From Gymnothorax reevesii (taxonomy: Eukaryota > Chordata > Actinopteri > Anguilliformes > Muraenidae), in NCBI GenBank assembly GCA_029721435.1, contig CM056576.1:113564666-113628665 (forward strand): a DNA stretch of 64,000 nt. The letters are read 5' to 3'. This document shows, one piece after another, positions 40,164-52,700 of this stretch. Below the pieces are notes generated by a model. That model saw only the letters and a program-made list of their open reading frames with translations. It had not been told where the DNA came from and did not search any database. Made by a program: the position numbers and the translations under genes. Each line of letters begins with the position of its first letter. The first letter of the stretch is position 1.

Positions 40164-40560
40164 TGTAGCGGTTTCGCTACTCAAGGACTGAGACTGAGGC
40201 AGGAATAGCGGCTCTCGCATCGCCCGAGGCAGGCTTCGCTTTATTAGCGGCAGGTTGGCCCTGAAAAGGGCCGTTTCTTCAGCTTTTCCAGGCAGATTCA
40301 TTCTTCACCAAACAACACAACAGTAACTCCGCTCGCGCCGTGGAGTTCAGCCCATTTATACCCCCGCCCCAGACCTGATTGACACCTTCTCTCCCCCCAG
40401 GTACAACCAATTGCGATACTCCGCTATTTTCTATGTTTACACAGGAACTAGCTATCTAGTTAACATTGGGTTACTGCGTTTAATTAACCATTTTTATTTA
40501 AAACATTTAACATTTCGGCGAACTCGCCGCAAATACACGAACCGAGGCAGAACCGCTACA
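40164..40560 (-). mobile_element. solo LTR with 4-bp ATAA duplication (minus orientation)
   Basis: Ends are inverted: tgtagcggtttcgc and gcagaaccgctaca. ATAA abuts both sides (40160-40163, 40561-40564). On the minus strand there is TATAAATGGG at about 40360 and AATAAA at 40245, in the order promoter, R, poly(A) signal expected for an LTR. GC content is well above the flanks. No internal coding region, so this is a recombined solo LTR. Confidence 0.78.
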
Positions 40561-40564
40561 ATAA

Positions 40565-41940
40565 CTTGCCTTGTAAGCACGACCATTGGAAATTAAATGA
40601 CAAACACCCAGAAGTTGATTCAGTGACCAAGTGTCCAGCATTGGATTCTGTGTCCGCAATTGGATACCATTCCATTATAAGTCTAATGTGCATGTACAAC
40701 CATAGGTATTCTGGGGTAACGTTGTAAGCAAGATAGCAATGACGCTAACCTAACAAAAGTTGGCTCGTACACAGCCACAAAACAGGCCTAGCTTTCCATC
40801 TTTGTAACTACATTTGCATGAATGTTAGCTAGCTGTTGGCCATATGTTCTGCCATTTGCAAATTAAGTAAACTAGGTAGCTGGCTATTGTCATAATTCAA
40901 TCTTATATGCTAAAGCTAACAGGATCTTGGGAAAATGCTTCGTAGAAGCACATTTGCTGGTTAGACGCAACAAAGCATTCACATGCTAGTATTACTTGGC
41001 TTGCTGGCGAATTATGTCTGCAGTTAGCAAGCAACCGGTAGGCTATTTGTTTCAGATGTTAATGAGGCAATATCATTGGGCGTACCACTATGTTATTTTC
41101 AAATTGATTCATACAAAAATCACATTGGCTTAGTTACAGAAATTGACGTGAATTCTGCAACGAAAATCACATGGGGGAACAAGTTTTCCCAAAGGTAGAA
41201 TGTTTCCCAGCTCTGATTCTCTGGTTTGACGAGGAAAAATGCATGTCCCTAGCACAAACTATTGAAGAGTAATGATGTTCAGAAGACAACATGGAATTTT
41301 AGATTATATACAATCCCAGGGGTTTCAGTGGCTTAAATGTTTCAGTTTGTCAAACTTATTTTAATAAGACACATCTGGATTAAACACAAAATATAGTTCT
41401 TAAGGGGTCTTGGCACATTTTGGAATAACATAGGCTATGGTCCACCCAGACGTCTTTTTTTCAGTCTTGCCCCTGCTTGTTCCAGTAAAATAATGCCAAG
41501 CCAGCATCTGCCCATATTACAAGAGGATGGGTTCATAGTAACACAGTGCACGTACTGCCAGCAGCATGGACGTTTCCCATCGAAAACAAGTGGCCAATTA
41601 TGAAGCGCAAAATACAGCAACAGAGACCCTTGATTATCGACTAATAGAGGTAAAGCAAGAATGGGAACAAATTCCACTGAGAAAATTCTAACAAATAGTA
41701 TCCTTAGTTCAAAAACAACTGTTGAGGGTTCTTATAAGTGTAGGTAATGTTACACATTAGTGAGCATGCCCTTGTTCCAACCTCATTGGAATGTTTTGCA
41801 GACACAGTATTTCAAAATCAGAATTGCTTTCAACACATAAGTTTGATAAGTAAAAGCTTTATTTTATTTTCTCTTTTTACTTTTTTCTAACAGAAGTCTT
41901 GTTAAAACATATTTCGTCACTCGTTACTGACAGCTGTTCT
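40565..41940. other. non-coding DNA
   Basis: Many gctagct / ttagctagc phrases at 40730-41050, common in fish intergenic DNA. No gene seen. Confidence 0.4.
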
Positions 41941-42221
41941 TATGAGCCTTTTACACATTTACATGTTCTCCCTGTGTTTGCCTGGGTTCCCTCCAGGTAC
42001 TCCATTTTCTTCCCACTGTCCAAACACATGCTCATCAGGCAAATTGGAAACAGTAAATTGCCAATGGGTATGAATGCGGGAATGGTGTGTGCGACCTGCG
42101 ATGGATTGGCGAGCTGTCCAGGGTTGTGTCCCTGCCCTTTACCCGTAGGTCGCTGGGATAGGCTCCAGCTCCCCCTGCGACCCTAGTGAGGAAGCAGCGA
42201 GTATAGAGGATGGATGGATGG
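41941..42221 (+). mobile_element. LINE 3' end with (GATG)n tail
   Basis: Contains tacatgttctccctgtgttt, tgcgatggattggcgagctg, tgggataggctccagctccc and gcgagtatagagga, ending in ggatggatggatgg. This is a very common 3' end of fish non-LTR retrotransposons. Heavily truncated; no coding part. Confidence 0.75.
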
Positions 42222-45200
42222 ACATTGTCCCATTTTTTCGGGAATTGCACTAAATACAATTAAATCTCCTTAGTAGTAAATTGCAGTCGATTGCAGAGTT
42301 ATGCAAAAGGAATTTTAAAAAAGTCTGTGATGGGGGGGCAATAAATACTCTGAACTGAACTGCAGAATGTGCAGTTCAGACATGAACTTCAAACATTAAC
42401 TTCATTCAGGCATTAACTTTCAAGTTTGCCGCTGCCTACCGGAACGACTGCTAATTTTTTTGCTTACTGCAAGAGAATGGGAGAACAGGCCTACCTTGTA
42501 AATTTTCTCCAGTTTCATAAATAAACTACTACTTGAAGTGCTTGACTGGTATAATTCCTCTCCCCAACCATGACTGCCCCCCATCTTATTCAACCTTTTA
42601 TATGACATTACAGATTATTGTAGTGTCACCAGCAATATGTGTATGTGGTGGCTTTGAATAAATTTGGTAAATACATGAGGCAGAGGTGCTTGTTAGAGAA
42701 ATTAGTGTGCTTGTACTGCAGGTCTCACAAAGGATTACAGGTTCCCACATAAAAAATATTGACTTTGCATATCTAGAAATAAAAGGCCCTGTGGCGGCAA
42801 GCCAACACTCATCCAACCCATAATTGAATGGTGCATGCAGGAGGCATTCGCAGGCAGGCTCTATAGCCACGATTTGCCCATGTTCACGTAATTGGAATTT
42901 ATTATGCAAGAAGCAACTTTACTTTCTTTGGGCTCCCACTTATTGAAATATGTGAATGAGAAGCAAACGCAAGAGGAAGCTTCAAGGAGACGGCATTAGG
43001 AGTATGTCAAGTCTTCTTATTATAGAAACCACATTCAATGGGCAACCATTCAATTAAATGAATTCCAAGTCTACTGCTGATTACTCGGGCTTTCCCTTCT
43101 CTCAGTAGTGTATTCAACCGTAACCTAAACAATAATGTCCTTATTTAATAATGTTCCTATTGAGCTTAACAGTTAATGAGAAAGCTACTATATTTATGAA
43201 GAGCCATCTTGTGTGGCATTCAGCTTAGCTAAACGTATAATTCAACAGAGGGACTGAGCTAACTACCAGAACCATGAAAACAAGCACTCTGAAATGAAAC
43301 CCTGTATCCAGAAGGGGGGAAAAAATCCTCTTGGCAAAGTGTTTGGAACAAGTGAAGATAGTTTGGCTGGAAACACCCTTTGGTTCTGCTGACTTCAGTG
43401 CTGCTTATATTCACAATCACAGTTCAGTCAAGTGTCACTTACGGATGGATCTGCTGCAATGTTAAAGTGCATTACTTCTGGCTGCACATAACAATTCACT
43501 ATCTAAAGTAAAGCACTTATGTAGAGTTATCCTGAAATGAATTGTTTTGAGACTCAGCAGAGTGATACTACAAAAGTGGATTTAAAATCATGTACAATCA
43601 TCTAGTCATTATCGTAGGAACATTGTCTCTTTTTGAGTAATAAATTAGTCATAGTCATCATGATTTTCAATCTGGAATCATGCCAGTCTGCAAATGTGAG
43701 CAATTGGAATTAAATCTGTGACAAATTATAGCGCTAATCTGAGAGAGACATGCTGTCACAGTTGGCAGTGACTTCACCTTTTACCACAGGATTACTCTCA
43801 ACCTTTTCCCAAGCACATTACCCGATGAACAATCAAGCAAATTATTCACCACATTGTCAAATCCAATATATAACCGATGGCGATTAATGTGTGATAATGA
43901 CAAAGATGTCTCGTAAAATTCAGCTTCAACATGAGATTGCAAGGATGGAAAACTGAATAATTAAATTGAAAAATGAAACCTCAAGTTTCTTGGTAATCCC
44001 AAGTATTATTTAAGATGTTTGTTTATTAAAAAGTATGTATTTAAAGTGAGAACCATCATCTAAAACATTCTGATCAAGCATTGAACACAATAATAAAAAT
44101 GTTTTTAACACTAGTTTGAAATGGAATTGCGTTAGCCTACTGTAAGCCTACAGTTTTCAAATATAGTACACAAATATCTCTAATCTTGTGAGCACTTCAA
44201 GGTCAGATGCAATGAGCAATAACACTGTGGAGATACAAACTGGCCAGTCATTGGGTCAATTAGGCTTTGTCACAGAGTCAATCATTTGATTGCTGATCAA
44301 GTAAAGTAAACAGAAGTGGATTGAGAGTAATCATGTGTTAAAAGGTGAGGATTATGCCTCCCCTTACTTACCTCTGACTGTAATCGCCATCTTCACATTG
44401 CTTTGAAGCCAGGGAGTGATGAGATACCTTAAACAGCATTCACACTGCTTCATGCCTACTGCCTCTACCCTTCCCTTGCATTTTCTTGGCATCATTTTAG
44501 CAAAGTCCAAATTCATTCAATTTTTACCCATCAGATCGTCATAGCTCACACCAATATGACTTTCCCAAGGAAGAGAAATCATATATTAGGGCTGTCAGCT
44601 CTGGCAGGCTCCATGTCAGAACCATGCAATATTATGATAATGTACATTTCACTGGAAATTAGTTCACTAGGGAGACTCCTAGTTGATCCGCAGAAGTTTT
44701 TAGTTGTTCATTGGCTCGGTGATAAATCATATCGAAGGTTATAAAAATTGTTCAATAGCAATGAAAAATACAATTTAAAAAGTTTAATCAGAATTATCAC
44801 CCCCTCGTGGCATAATGCTTTAGATTTTCCTTCATTCATACTTGACTCGCTTGTTAACATCAAAACTTTGAGCCAAGGGAACTGCTACCATGAAAAAAAG
44901 TGCATCACCTTAACCATGCATTAAGTTGTAATTAAAGAGCCAATCAAAACCAAGCTTCGATGAGCTCATGTGATGTGTTAGTGAAGCACAAAAAATCAAA
45001 AGGGTCATGTTCTTGATTGCCTGTCTGATCAACCCCAACGGACAAAAAGGACAAAGAATATCATGTGAGCTCTGACCATTCAGGCTTTTATTGATGGTTG
45101 TAGGAGAAAAATAAGACTTTTTCTGTCTTCTAAGACTGTCCCAAGCCAGAGGTGCTAATTTACAGGGATATCTGTGACAGCTGTGACAACAAAGACTATT

Positions 45201-45416
45201 CACAAGGCTTTTTTTAGCATTCAAACACCGCGCCTGATTTCTGTCACAGAACCTTGACCAGAATGAAATGTATGGCTAACTGTGCTCTAAGCATAGTATA
45301 GATGGGTATATTAATCATAATTGATATCAAACTATCTTCCATATCCAGTGTCAAATGAAATGTTTAGAATGAGAGAACCAGATCACCAATGAAAATGTCC
45401 ATACTGTTTAAATAGT
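42222..45416. other. non-coding DNA upstream of kank4 exon 1
   Basis: Contains no recognised repeat or gene. Low in repeats compared with the rest of the window, so conserved regulatory sequence is possible but cannot be shown without alignment. Confidence 0.4.
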
Positions 45417-45424
45417 CTCTAAAG

Positions 45425-45626
45425 CAGGGGTGTCAAACTGACCCGTAAACGGGCCAAGAGGCTGCAGGTCTTCAATCCTACCAAGCAGAAGCTCACCTGA
45501 AAGCAATGATTTAATCAACTGATCTAGGCCTGCACAACTGATTAGTTGTATCAGGTGCGCTTCTGCATTGTTGGAGTGAAAACCTGCAGCCTCTTGACCC
45601 GTTTACGGGTCAGTTTGACACCCCTG
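45425..45626. mobile_element. hAT foldback MITE with perfect 8-bp duplication
   Basis: ctctaaag flanks both sides (45417-45424 and 45627-45634). The ends cagggg-tgtcaaactgaccc and its inverse are perfect over 20 bp, and the similarity continues for about 45 bp per arm (gtaaacggg, aagaggctgcagg). It lies about 0.5 kb upstream of the kank4 start-codon exon. Confidence 0.92.
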
Positions 45627-46136
45627 CTCTAAAGGCTATTCTATTTATGTTGTTTTCTTTTTAGTTTACAAAAAAAGTTTTGTTTATGAGTTAAGTCATC
45701 AAGCACAAATGACCTCTTCATTAAAATGACTAAAATTTATTATTTTTTTTCATGCATTTCATCCTAAGTACCATTGGTTAGCCTCAGACTTCGCATCCCT
45801 GGGAAGAATAACTTAGCTGGAACAGCTAAATGGAAAGTTAATGGATGTTACTGTAAGTCAGCCAGTTCCATGAGTATATTTTTAAGTGCAAATGCAGCCG
45901 AGTTGTTTCTCAATTTTTAAGAAGTCATGCCTTTATAGGAACTCAATGAAACTGCTGATTGCTGTGAAATGAGTGTGTGATTAAGGAAGCCCTCATCTTT
46001 AGGGATGTATGTATTTGAGAGATAATCAAAATATAAGAAACATGAAGAGCTGCTAATTAATGCCTAGTGAGTTTGTGGTTGCTGAAGAATGAAATGAACA
46101 TAAAAATAACCCTCTGTGTCTCATCTTTATTTGCAG

Positions 46137-46202
46137 GTTGCATGCATCATCACAGAGAACGTCAATGACTCGGAAAAACGGCGATGATGGACAAACAAAA
46201 CG
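46137..46202 (+). CDS. kank4: kank4 first coding exon (5' UTR plus start codon)
   Basis: The acceptor ttatttgcag ends at 46136 and the donor cg|gtactg follows 46202. Coding starts at the tandem ATG ATG at 46184; only 19 coding nt are present (MMDKQN plus one base, phase 1). An in-frame TGA at 46166-46168 makes 46184 the first possible Met in this frame. The -3 base is G, a moderate Kozak context. Human KANK4 also has a short, poorly conserved N-terminus before [10 protein letters not shown]. The open frame of the next exon extends back to an ATG at 46627, but that lies in the intron; the spliced start is preferred because acceptor, donor and phase all fit. Confidence 0.82.
46142..46168 (+). 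other. upstream ORF 1 in the kank4 leader (8 codons)
   Basis: ATG at 46142 opens eight codons (MHHHRERQ) and stops at TGA 46166. It is in the same frame as the main ORF, separated from it by the stop and five codons. Its context is weak (T at -3). Its TGA overlaps the ATG of the next uORF as ATGA. A translational effect is inference only. Confidence 0.5.
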
Positions 46203-46772
46203 GTACTGCGATCTCCCGTGATTAATTTATATTTCCAATTGCTCTCGATATTCTGATGAGACTAAACACTGGACATTTACAACCAAGTCAGTCTCACTAA
46301 CTGTACTGAGCGAGTCATTAAAATGAATCATTTCTGCGGTACTTTCATTTGAAAAAATTAAGGGAAAATACTATCTCAAATCTTGTACTTGGAGAATTCT
46401 GTGTGTTAAATATTTTAGAATTTTGATGAACACATTATCATGTTGTAAACTTAATTTTTTCAGGATGGAGTATCTTGATTTGATAAAATACAGTAGTTCC
46501 ATGTGGAACACACATTTTCAAAGTTCAAAGCTCGAGAGCGTCATACAGCAAGCTTGTGAGCCAGAGTGGAAGAATTGATGCAATATGAGGGAGCATTCTC
46601 ACTTTTAAAATGACTGTAGTTTCCGCATGCCTGAAATATCATTTTGTCTTTTAGTGAATGGGTTCCATCCCAAGGCCTCGATGAATGGGCACCAGGGAAG
46701 GCAAGTGCCATATTCAGTCGAGACGCCCTACGGCTTCCGCCTCGATCTGGACTTCCTCAAATATGTGGATGA
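46165..46772 (+). other. upstream ORF 2, overlapping the kank4 start in another frame (spliced)
   Basis: ATG at 46165 is 19 nt before the main ATG. Across the 46202/46655 splice it stays open for 51 codons and ends at TGA 46770, out of frame inside the KN-motif coding region. The start context is weak (T at -3, A at +4). An overlapping uORF of this kind would be expected to lower main-ORF initiation if used; that is inferred from general knowledge, not shown here. Confidence 0.45.
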
Positions 46773-49700
46773 CATTGAGAAGGGCAACACTATCAGGAGG
46801 ATACCCATCCAGAGAAGAAACAGGGGCTCCAAGTTCAGTGCACTGCATCGCAACTTCAGCCTCCCAGGCTACAATTACAGGGTGCCTTGGGCCTCCACCC
46901 CTGCCCTGGGCACCAATAGCAAATCTCGTCTCATAGAGGAGTTTGATTCCTGTGAAGACGGGCTGTCGAGGGTATCTGAGTCACCCCCTGTTAGCTATGT
47001 CACTCTGAGGACGGTTGGGGATGCCAGCACCGAGGTATTCGACGAGCAGGCGCTTGGTGTTCACGTGAGGCCGTACCTGCTGAGGGCCACCAGCATGCCT
47101 GTTACCACCCTGCAGAGGACCAGCTCAGAGGCTTCGGACGATCGGGCTGCTTCTGCCTCAGGCGGCTTGTGCTCTGAGAATGGCTCCATTGAGGATGTGT
47201 TCGGGGAGAGAGGGAACGGCTCATCCTCCAGTGACCCTGGCCTTCGGCTGCAGTTGGCTGCTGCCCTGCAGAGGATTGGGGAGCTCGAGGAGCAGGCTCG
47301 GACAGTCACAGAGCTGAATGCACAAATCAGAGCCCTGCGAGAGGATAAGGACCGCCTCCTCCTCAGACTTCAGCCCTGCGCCATGGACACAGAGGGACGA
47401 GGGGGTCTGAGCGCAGAAGGCCAGCCTTGGAATCCTCAACTGCAAACATTAGCTGAGTCGAGGGACTTGGAGACTGTTTCAGGCATTGGTCAAGATAAGT
47501 TACCCTCACTTATACATGTCCATGAGACCATTTGTGAGGAAGGACATCATGATACAATTTCAAGACTGAACAACGCTGGCTCTGCTCCCCTCTCCATCAC
47601 TGCCCTGCAGGAGAGGATCGCAGATCTTGAGCAGAAGCTGTGGAAATGCAGCATGGAGCTGAAGGAGTCAAGCACTCTCCTGAAAGAGCAGATGAAGGAG
47701 AACCAGCTGAAGGAGAACCTGATTAAACAGCTGACCAAGAGGCGACACGTGGAGCCAGTAGCTAATCAGGGCACAGCGGCGTCTGGGTCAAACTTTACCT
47801 GTTCTAGCACTCAGACAGATGCTACAACAGCATCGGGGAACACTATTGGAGCTGCAACACAACCAGAAGCTCTTTCCATCATGTGTGACCAGGTCATCCA
47901 TGATGAGCTCATGGAGTCACCAAGGAGCCCTACTGACAAGGTTCATCCAGGCTCACCAGAGGCTGGCTGCACTGGTGAATCGCTGCAGAAACCTAATCCC
48001 TCAGAGCCAAAGGTACCCTTCATAGATACCACCGCCGGACTCTGCATTGCCAGAATTCAGGCACTCCTGCAGGAGCAGTGGGAGTGTATGTGCAGAGAGG
48101 ACCCTGATGACACCTTGAACCAGCCAGGATCCAAAGTCAGCTCAATACAAGCTGAGCTGCTGAACTCCATACAAACCCTCTCCTCTCTGTGCTCATCACA
48201 TGCCCTGACAGCAGTGGGCGCTAACCCAGCAGGTACTGTGCGCCATCTGAATCCCTATTACCTTAATAGACAACACTGTCGACCTCCATAAGAGGCATTA
48301 CTAGATAGTGTTACCACTCGTGTTTCTATATTTCCTGGCGATACGCACTCAGTGAATGAAGTGTACTCCCTCAATTTTGCCATTTTCTGGTTTTTCCATT
48401 ATATTCTTCATACTGAATTGCTATCCAAGAGACTGACTGGTCTAGCGGAAGGTTTTTTGTTCCAGAAAGCTCGATGATTACAGCTCTGGTGCTGTAATTA
48501 CATCCAGGGGCCCCACAAATACCAAGCTTCAAAATTGCTGTACAAAATCATAGGGTATTTTCATCTCAGTAGGATGAAATACTGTAAGAAATTTTAGTGG
48601 AAAGCAGAACCTGCATGTGAAAAGGTAATTAGTTGTGGATTTTTAAGTGCATTCTCGCTTCTGTTCAGAGGCTATTAAAAATTGGCTTTTGTCACTTCAA
48701 TGCACCTGTCATCACATTCTTGATTTTTTTTCAAACAGCAAAAATTATAACGCTAATAACAAAAAGGAAGCAAGGAATCTCAAACAAAATCAGGACAAAT
48801 GTCACAAATAATTTTTAATGACAACTGATGACCAGATTTTCACTACTGCATTAGAGTTTTGAACTTAGCCACATGACATAGATATTTTCAGCCAACTGAA
48901 ACAATGTATCAGAGTGATCGAGAAACTCCAGAACGACCTCACTTCACCTCTTCTAAAATGCCTAAAATAGCAAGGAAATGGGAGTGTTTGTTCTTTTTCC
49001 ATGTTTCCTGCAAGGAATGCTCATGGGATCAATAAAAGTCCAGAGTAAGCCTCATGCCAGTAGCTGACAGGCTACATTTTGCATGTGCTGTTTTGTACAG
49101 CATGTCAGGTGGGATGAATTTAATATTACACAACTTAATTACCGGCTGTGGCTGACCTCTCCCTCTTCAGCGCTGAAGTCCATAATGAAGAAAAGTGCTA
49201 GTACTGAGGGGCTGGGAGCAAGCGCTGCCAAGAAGAACCTGAAGTTTGTGGGTGTAAATGGCGGGTAAGAACAGATGTGGCCAGGGCTGTGTTTAACCTT
49301 CACCTTCAGTTCCTCTGGCCTGTTTTTGTGGGGATGTGCTAGTCCATAATGAATGCTTCTTGAAAGGTGAAGGACAAAAGCATTATGACTGTTATGTTAT
49401 CGCCGCTGGATAAATTAGCCTGGGATCAGAGCTCATGCTATTTGTGTGTGAGATATATATGACATGTGAAACCTCCAGGTGTAACTGACCCACGTTTTGT
49501 CAAGCTTGAAGGTCAAAATATTCTTGGCAATGCTAATACGCTCAGGAGATTGCTATCCTGCAGGTATAAATTCTAGCTGCGCTTATCAAAATTAACCAGG
49601 TGCCAGGTGATAGTTAATTTCACTATTGAGAGATACAAGAATATTAGAGCAAAGTAAATATTGAGACTACTGATTCCCATTTAAGGAATCGTATTTTACC

Positions 49701-52700
49701 TGTAATCACATTATCTTATTCTGTAACATGCAGTAGCATGCACAATTATATACTATGATCCTTGGCAGCTTTATCTTGAGGGCTGATACTGGTTGAGGGT
49801 TGATACACGATGTGATATGAAAATGCGCATATGATGTTCTATTCATCATATATTCATTTTGGCCATAATGAATTATACATTTTGTCCAAAACGTTTATTT
49901 CAGGTTATTATTGTCATCATTACAGGCCAGTAGCGCTCGCATTTGCTTTTAGTAAGCAGTGTATTCAAGCCAGTGGAATTGCTAATTAGCTAGCTAGCAA
50001 GCAAACACGATTTTCTCCATTAAGGTGTCAAATTTGCGTTTCTACAATAAGTTACGTATGCAACAGTCTACTACAGCCTTTCGCATGAATATTGCTACAA
50101 AATGCGACATACTGTTTATAAATAATTCTGCATCAAGTTCTTTTTCTATAACAGTCCAGTTCAGAAACTTCAGCCGCTAAGCCAGCCGTCACAGCTTGTC
50201 GGATAGCATTATGGGACGTCCAGCTGATAGAAATTTTGCGAAAGAAAATAATCAGGTGGTGAAAGTCGTCTTCGTTGCTGGTTGAGGTCCGCCGGATTGA
50301 ATGGACCTTGCCTGAAAAGTAACACATGCAAATGGAGACGAACCGATTGAAAATTTTGCTCCCCGTCGGATGTCCGTTAATACTATCCAGCAAGGTGTGA
50401 CTGCTGCTTAAGGAATTCATGAGTCTCCACCATGACAGTATCTGATCGGCATCTGAAGCAATGCACTGCCAGCGACGCTCATGACTGTTGCCATGGCAAT
50501 GGTTGCTGCCACTGATGCGGGATTTTGCCCGGCAGGCTGACACAGCCTTGTGCCCGCATCACATGGGCAGATTTCCCGCATTCGAGGAAGTATATGATAA
50601 ACATTATTATCACATCAGTATCACACATGGAACGCTGCATGCGTGGTCAGGTATACACACTGACACATACTTGCTCCATTTCACACACACCTATGTATTA
50701 GGAAAATGTGCACCACTGAAAAGGAAGCGTCATGCAGGTTAAGTTCTGCCTGAATGTACCTTTACAAGCTAAGCTTACCTGTAATGAGAGCAAACGTTTT
50801 TTAGAGGCACAGGCTATGTCCATTACAGAGGTGTAGTCGCTGCAGCAGCTGTCATATTGTCTCAGTAAGCGGTTGAGAGTACTGGGTTGGCTCACTCGGT
50901 AAAAGCGCCACTTGCAGTAGAAGAGTGACCACCATGCCATTGGATTGAATCAAGCTGTGCAAGTGCTAACTGTGACAATCAGCCTTGTGAGAGAGGTGCA
51001 AAATTGGCTTCCTGCTGCTCAGGGCTTTGAGAGGGATACAGTCCATTTGGGTTAGCATTATTTGTGGCTCATGCGCCTCCTATTGGCCATCTGGGTGCTT
51101 GTGAATTACATTGTCAGCGAGCGTTCCTGTAACGATACGCTCAGAGGAACCAATTGCAACTCAGGGATAATCCAAAAATTGTAAGCCTTTATTGTAAAAA
51201 GGGTCGGGACCAGAAGAAACAAGAATTGCCAAGCCAAAACAATGTCCAAAAAGAGAAGTCGACGAGACAGGCAGGGGTCAAAATCAGTAAGGCAGATGTG
51301 CAACGATACATAGACAGTAAACCAAAACTCGTAGTCGAAATCCAGAAAGGTAGGTAATACACAGGGCATCCACAACAAAAATTGTGGTCGTACAAAAACA
51401 GGTCAAACTCCAAAAAGACAAAACAGGAATAGTAGGGTAAGGCAATCTCGAGGTTGGGTAAAACAGTCATGAAAAAGCAATAGACAAATGGCATACGAGG
51501 AGCTCTGCACTTTAAAGACTTTAAATAGGCGAGGGAAGTCACATGCTTTGCAGGGAACAGGTGAATTGAAGAAGAACTAATAACAGAGGTAAGCACATAT
51601 GGGGAAGTCCCAAACCACAAACAATTGGCAAAAGCCAGGACACGGACAGGATCAACGCAGACAACCTATGACAGATAAACAGCTCCGGTCAAGAGTTCTA
51701 AGTGCACAGACAATGAGTGCAGGAAAGCAATTAAGCACGTGGGATAGATCTCGCAGAAACGTAGGGAGAGACAGGGAAAGCAACAGGGGGGGAGATGCAG
51801 AGCAGGGCAGAGTTAGTTATATTAGTAAACAGTGATATCTACACACCTAATCAAAATAAGTGAATATTAGTTAGTTAGTTACAGTACAGACAAAGGGATT
51901 AGTATACAATAGAATTACCAGTACGAACTAAACAGCCCAGCAGTTAATTAATATGGTAATTCCAGAAAAGCGGGAAGGAAGGTAAAAACGAGACTTGAAG
52001 GAAGTTCGTGAAATACTAGAAAACTTCCGAAATCACCTGAAGCGTGTCTGCGCGCACACAGGGAGCGCATTGGCATGATGACACAGATCACATCAGACAA
52101 CACAGGGGAGACAATGTGCAGTGCAATAATGGAGAAGATGAATAAACATGAAGAATAATAAATACAAAATCAGACAGATGCAGATCACAATAGTTCCTCC
52201 AACTGCGTTCTGAGTGCGCAAGATTTAACCAGTTAATAAAAATAAGCAGCAGCTGACAGATCCATGTTTAGGAGGAAAATGGTAAACTGTCTCCCGAGAT
52301 GAGAGGCGAACAAAACATGCCGACACATAATTTGCTGATTGAACTTTCCAGATTCGACTCGGACTAAACATGCCAAATAAAAATAAATAAATTAGAAGAA
52401 TGGGCTTTGCATTCTGTATTTATTATGCCGTTTGCAGGTTCTTTTTCAGCCACTGATAAACAGAAGCTTGTGAGATGAACTCTGAGTTCTTTTTTTAGCT
52501 ATGAGACCACATCCAGTGAAGACTCCAGCAGTGAGGAAAGTGTGGAGGAGACGAGGAGCGAGGAACAGGAAGAGGACGCTGTGGGGGGGCAGGAAGAGGG
52601 TGCAGGGGAGTCCGAGGCTGGATTGAAGGCTTTGGACCGAGAGGGCCCCCCTAATGACCAATCAGACATGTGAGCACAGCAACAAAGTCAAAATTGCTGA

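Noticed and set aside
46685..48025. Several open frames on both strands over the large kank4 exon
   Set aside because: They are shadows of the real reading frame; only frame 46655-48232 shows KANK conservation.
48233..48291. Extension of the large kank4 exon to the in-frame stop at 48291
   Set aside because: A donor at 48232 and a phase-matched conserved exon at 49171 explain the protein better. A retained-intron short isoform is possible but unsupported.
50133..50543. 136-codon minus-strand open frame in kank4 intron 3
   Set aside because: GC-richer than its surroundings but without recognisable domain or element ends. It may be part of an unknown repeat; not enough for a gene call.
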